DNA from: Desulfotignum sp.
GTDB taxonomy: Bacteria > Desulfobacterota > Desulfobacteria > Desulfobacterales > Desulfobacteraceae
Assembly (NCBI GenBank): GCA_011390695.1
Contig: JAABRW010000455.1
Coordinates: 1 to 8,442 of the forward strand
DNA length: 8,442 nt
Direction of reading: 5' to 3'
Shown here: positions 6,593 through 8,442 of the stretch, piece by piece
How the letters are laid out: each line of letters starts with the position of its first letter
Numbering within the stretch: the first letter of the stretch is position 1
The notes under the pieces: generated by a model
Database searches by the model: none
What the model was told of the DNA's origin: nothing
The model's input: the letters and a program-made list of their open reading frames with translations, nothing else
Made by a program: the position numbers and the translations under genes

Positions 6593-8442
6593 TCAGGATA
6601 TCATGGAAAGTATATGCAGGGTTTGTTTTTCCGGCCCGGCACCAAGGTCCTTTTCCAGCTGGTCCCGGAAGCGGTTGAACAGATCTACGGCTGCCTGACG
6701 CCGGCCGGCATCGGCATAAAGAATCATCAGATTGCGGCAGGCCCTTTCAGAGTAGGGGTCTTGTTCCAGGAGCCGGTGCCAGACGTCAACAGCGGTTTCC
6801 ACCCGGTCCAGCTCTTCGAGCAGCCGGGCTTTTTTGGGCAGCAGTTCCAGATATTTCAGCCTGAAATATTCCCTTTTCTGCGCCACCTGTTCCAGGTAAA
6901 GATCGTCTGCAAAAAAATCACCCCGGTATAACAACAAAGCCTTGTCATAATATGCAAGGGCCTGTTCATAACGCATGGCTGCTTCATGACGGCCGGCGGT
7001 CTCCGTATAAGCCGTGAACAGTCCGGTATCCAGGCAGACCAGGTCCGGATCCAGAGAAACAAGCCCGGCTTTCTGGCGGATATAGGAATAACCGAAGACA
7101 GCATGGGGGACAGGCTCCAGTGCTTTGCGAACCCGGTGCAGATTGGTCTTGAAGTTTTTTTCCCCGGCCGCTGCTGCGGTATCCGGCCACAGGTCGTTCA
7201 CCAGGATCTCTTTGGGAATATCCTGCAATCCTCTGAGCACCAGAGATTTGAGCAGCATTAACGGCTTCTGTCCGCCAAACCGGTCCTTGTCCAGGGGGTC
7301 CGACCCGAGATAGAGTTCAAAATGTCCCAGGGTGTTGATTTTCAACAAGGGCAGCAGGGCGTTGTAAATCGGGCGCAACCGGCGCACTGCGGTTGCTTTG
7401 TCCCGGGGATGCCATACGGCCAGAACGTCATCCATTGCTGTTTGAATTATTCGGGGCGGGCAGGCAGCCATCAGTGATTTCCGGTAGGCGGCGTCGGATA
7501 TTTTCCCCCCTGATGCGGCATGAATTACCAGACAGGATGCGATCATCAGGGGGGCTGCCGTGGGAAAAAACAGGTGCCGGCCGGCCATCGCTTTTTCCAG
7601 GCCTTTTTCCATCATCGTCAGGCCCGCAGTTTTTTGACCGCGCTTCCAGAGTGTCAAGCCCAGGCCCAGGCAGGCTTCGGTATGAATGAGGTCAAAGGCA
7701 GTGGTTTTAAAAAATTCGAGAACATCTATAAAATCAGTTTCTGCCTGGTCCAGATCATTAATTTCAAAATGAATCATGCCGGCCAGGTGCCGGGTGAGAA
7801 AATGCTGGATACGGCCTTTTTTTTCCGGATCAAACTCTTTGAGTGCCAGGTGAATGCAGGTTTTGGCCCTGGCATACCTGTGTTCATGAAAATAGGAAAA
7901 AGCATTGATCCGATGGGAAAGACCCGTGTAGAAATTGTTTCCCTCCAGAACGGCAAAATCGTTCAAGTGGTCCGCCAGGCCGCGGGCATCCGCAAATTGC
8001 CCGGTGTAGACAAAATACAGGGCCTTGACTTCCACAAAGCCCGGATAGAGAAAAATCAGGCCAAAGGTATCAATATCGGTTTCAGACAGTTCCAGAAGGT
8101 GGCGGGCTTTTTCGAATTGTCGGGTCTGCAGTGCAAAATTGATGTCAACAATGCGTTTCAATGCCCGGTATTCCGGGTTCAATCTTTCACGGGTCATCCG
8201 GCTGATCCGGTCGAGGGTCTGGCTGGCCAGGGCCAAGTCTCCGGTTTGGACATATGCATAGGTTATGATGATCAGGGCATTGAGGGCAATGGTCTGATCA
8301 TCGATCTGCTGTGCCATCAGCACGGCATTCCGGCAGGCAGACATTCCATTTTTGAAGTTGGCATAACCCGCGATATATCCCAGGCCGATCTGCTGGAGCA
8401 GCAAAGCCCTGGCCCAGGGATACCGTTGGGTTGCATGGATGG
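6593..8442 (-). CDS. Large BTAD/TPR transcriptional regulator, N-terminal part beyond the window
   Basis: The minus-strand frame is open to the window edge and stops at TGA (6595-6593), giving about 615 visible residues; the start is not in the window and the TTG at 8404 is only an internal Leu codon. Counting from that codon, residues 1-350 are helical hairpins of the tetratricopeptide type (MalT-like). Residues about 356-455 are an OmpR/SARP-like winged helix (INTLGHFELYLGS, then KSLVLRG, VNDLWPD, NFKTNLHRVRKAL). About 457-600 is the bacterial transcriptional activator domain (BTAD), with YYDKALLLYRGDFFADD and the TPR-like YSERACRNLMILYADAGRR. Relatives usually have an N-terminal AAA/NB-ARC-type ATPase and total about 1000 residues, so that part probably lies upstream outside the window. 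It would act as a ligand-responsive DNA-binding activator. It is convergent with the fdh operon; whether it regulates it cannot be seen. Confidence 0.85.
   Translation of the reverse strand, partial: IHATQRYPWARALLLQQIGLGYIAGYANFKNGMSACRNAVLMAQQIDDQTIALNALIIITYAYVQTGDLALASQTLDRISRMTRERLNPEYRALKRIVDINFALQTRQFEKARHLLELSETDIDTFGLIFLYPGFVEVKALYFVYTGQFADARGLADHLNDFAVLEGNNFYTGLSHRINAFSYFHEHRYARAKTCIHLALKEFDPEKKGRIQHFLTRHLAGMIHFEINDLDQAETDFIDVLEFFKTTAFDLIHTEACLGLGLTLWKRGQKTAGLTMMEKGLEKAMAGRHLFFPTAAPLMIASCLVIHAASGGKISDAAYRKSLMAACPPRIIQTAMDDVLAVWHPRDKATAVRRLRPIYNALLPLLKINTLGHFELYLGSDPLDKDRFGGQKPLMLLKSLVLRGLQDIPKEILVNDLWPDTAAAAGEKNFKTNLHRVRKALEPVPHAVFGYSYIRQKAGLVSLDPDLVCLDTGLFTAYTETAGRHEAAMRYEQALAYYDKALLLYRGDFFADDLYLEQVAQKREYFRLKYLELLPKKARLLEELDRVETAVDVWHRLLEQDPYSERACRNLMILYADAGRRQAAVDLFNRFRDQLEKDLGAGPEKQTLHILSMIS

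Overview
The window looks like chromosome from a strictly anaerobic sulfate-reducing bacterium of the Desulfobacterota, most likely the Desulfobacteraceae. This placement is an inference from the gene content (a Desulfovibrio gigas-type two-subunit selenocysteine formate dehydrogenase), the moderately GC-rich sequence with strong AAGGAGGT ribosome binding sites, and the large BTAD/TPR regulator. No rRNA or other phylogenetic marker is present to settle it.

Layout. (1) Positions 1-468, plus strand: the 3' end of a YbaK/PrdX-type prolyl-tRNA editing deacylase, cut by the window edge. (2) 469-597: a leader region in front of the formate dehydrogenase genes. It holds an excellent Shine-Dalgarno and, about 45 bases upstream, its near-perfect complement. 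(3) 598-6531, plus strand: a five-gene, tightly packed unit: fdhA (Tat-exported catalytic subunit, read through an in-frame UGA as selenocysteine 192), fdhB (iron-sulfur subunit with 12 cysteines, enough for three [4Fe-4S] clusters, no membrane anchor), fdhE (maturation factor with four CxxC motifs), a secreted thioredoxin-fold protein with a CPIC motif, and a secreted peroxiredoxin. The last three genes overlap or are separated by almost nothing. A strong hairpin lies between fdhB and fdhE. (4) 6532-6592: a short convergent intergenic region with a weak minus-strand terminator. (5) 6593-8442, minus strand: the C-terminal ~615 residues of a large transcriptional regulator (TPR repeats, winged helix, BTAD domain) whose start lies beyond the window.

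Working together: FdhA and FdhB should form a soluble periplasmic formate dehydrogenase (formate oxidation or CO2 reduction at a Mo or W bis-MGD/Sec site), probably passing electrons to periplasmic cytochrome c. FdhE would assist maturation of the exported enzyme in the cytoplasm. The notable part is the coupling of two exported thiol-redox proteins to this operon. FdhA also has two cysteines (866 and 895) in a region where a regulatory disulfide has been described in a related enzyme. One testable idea is therefore a dedicated periplasmic thiol/peroxide protection module for a selenoenzyme formate dehydrogenase.
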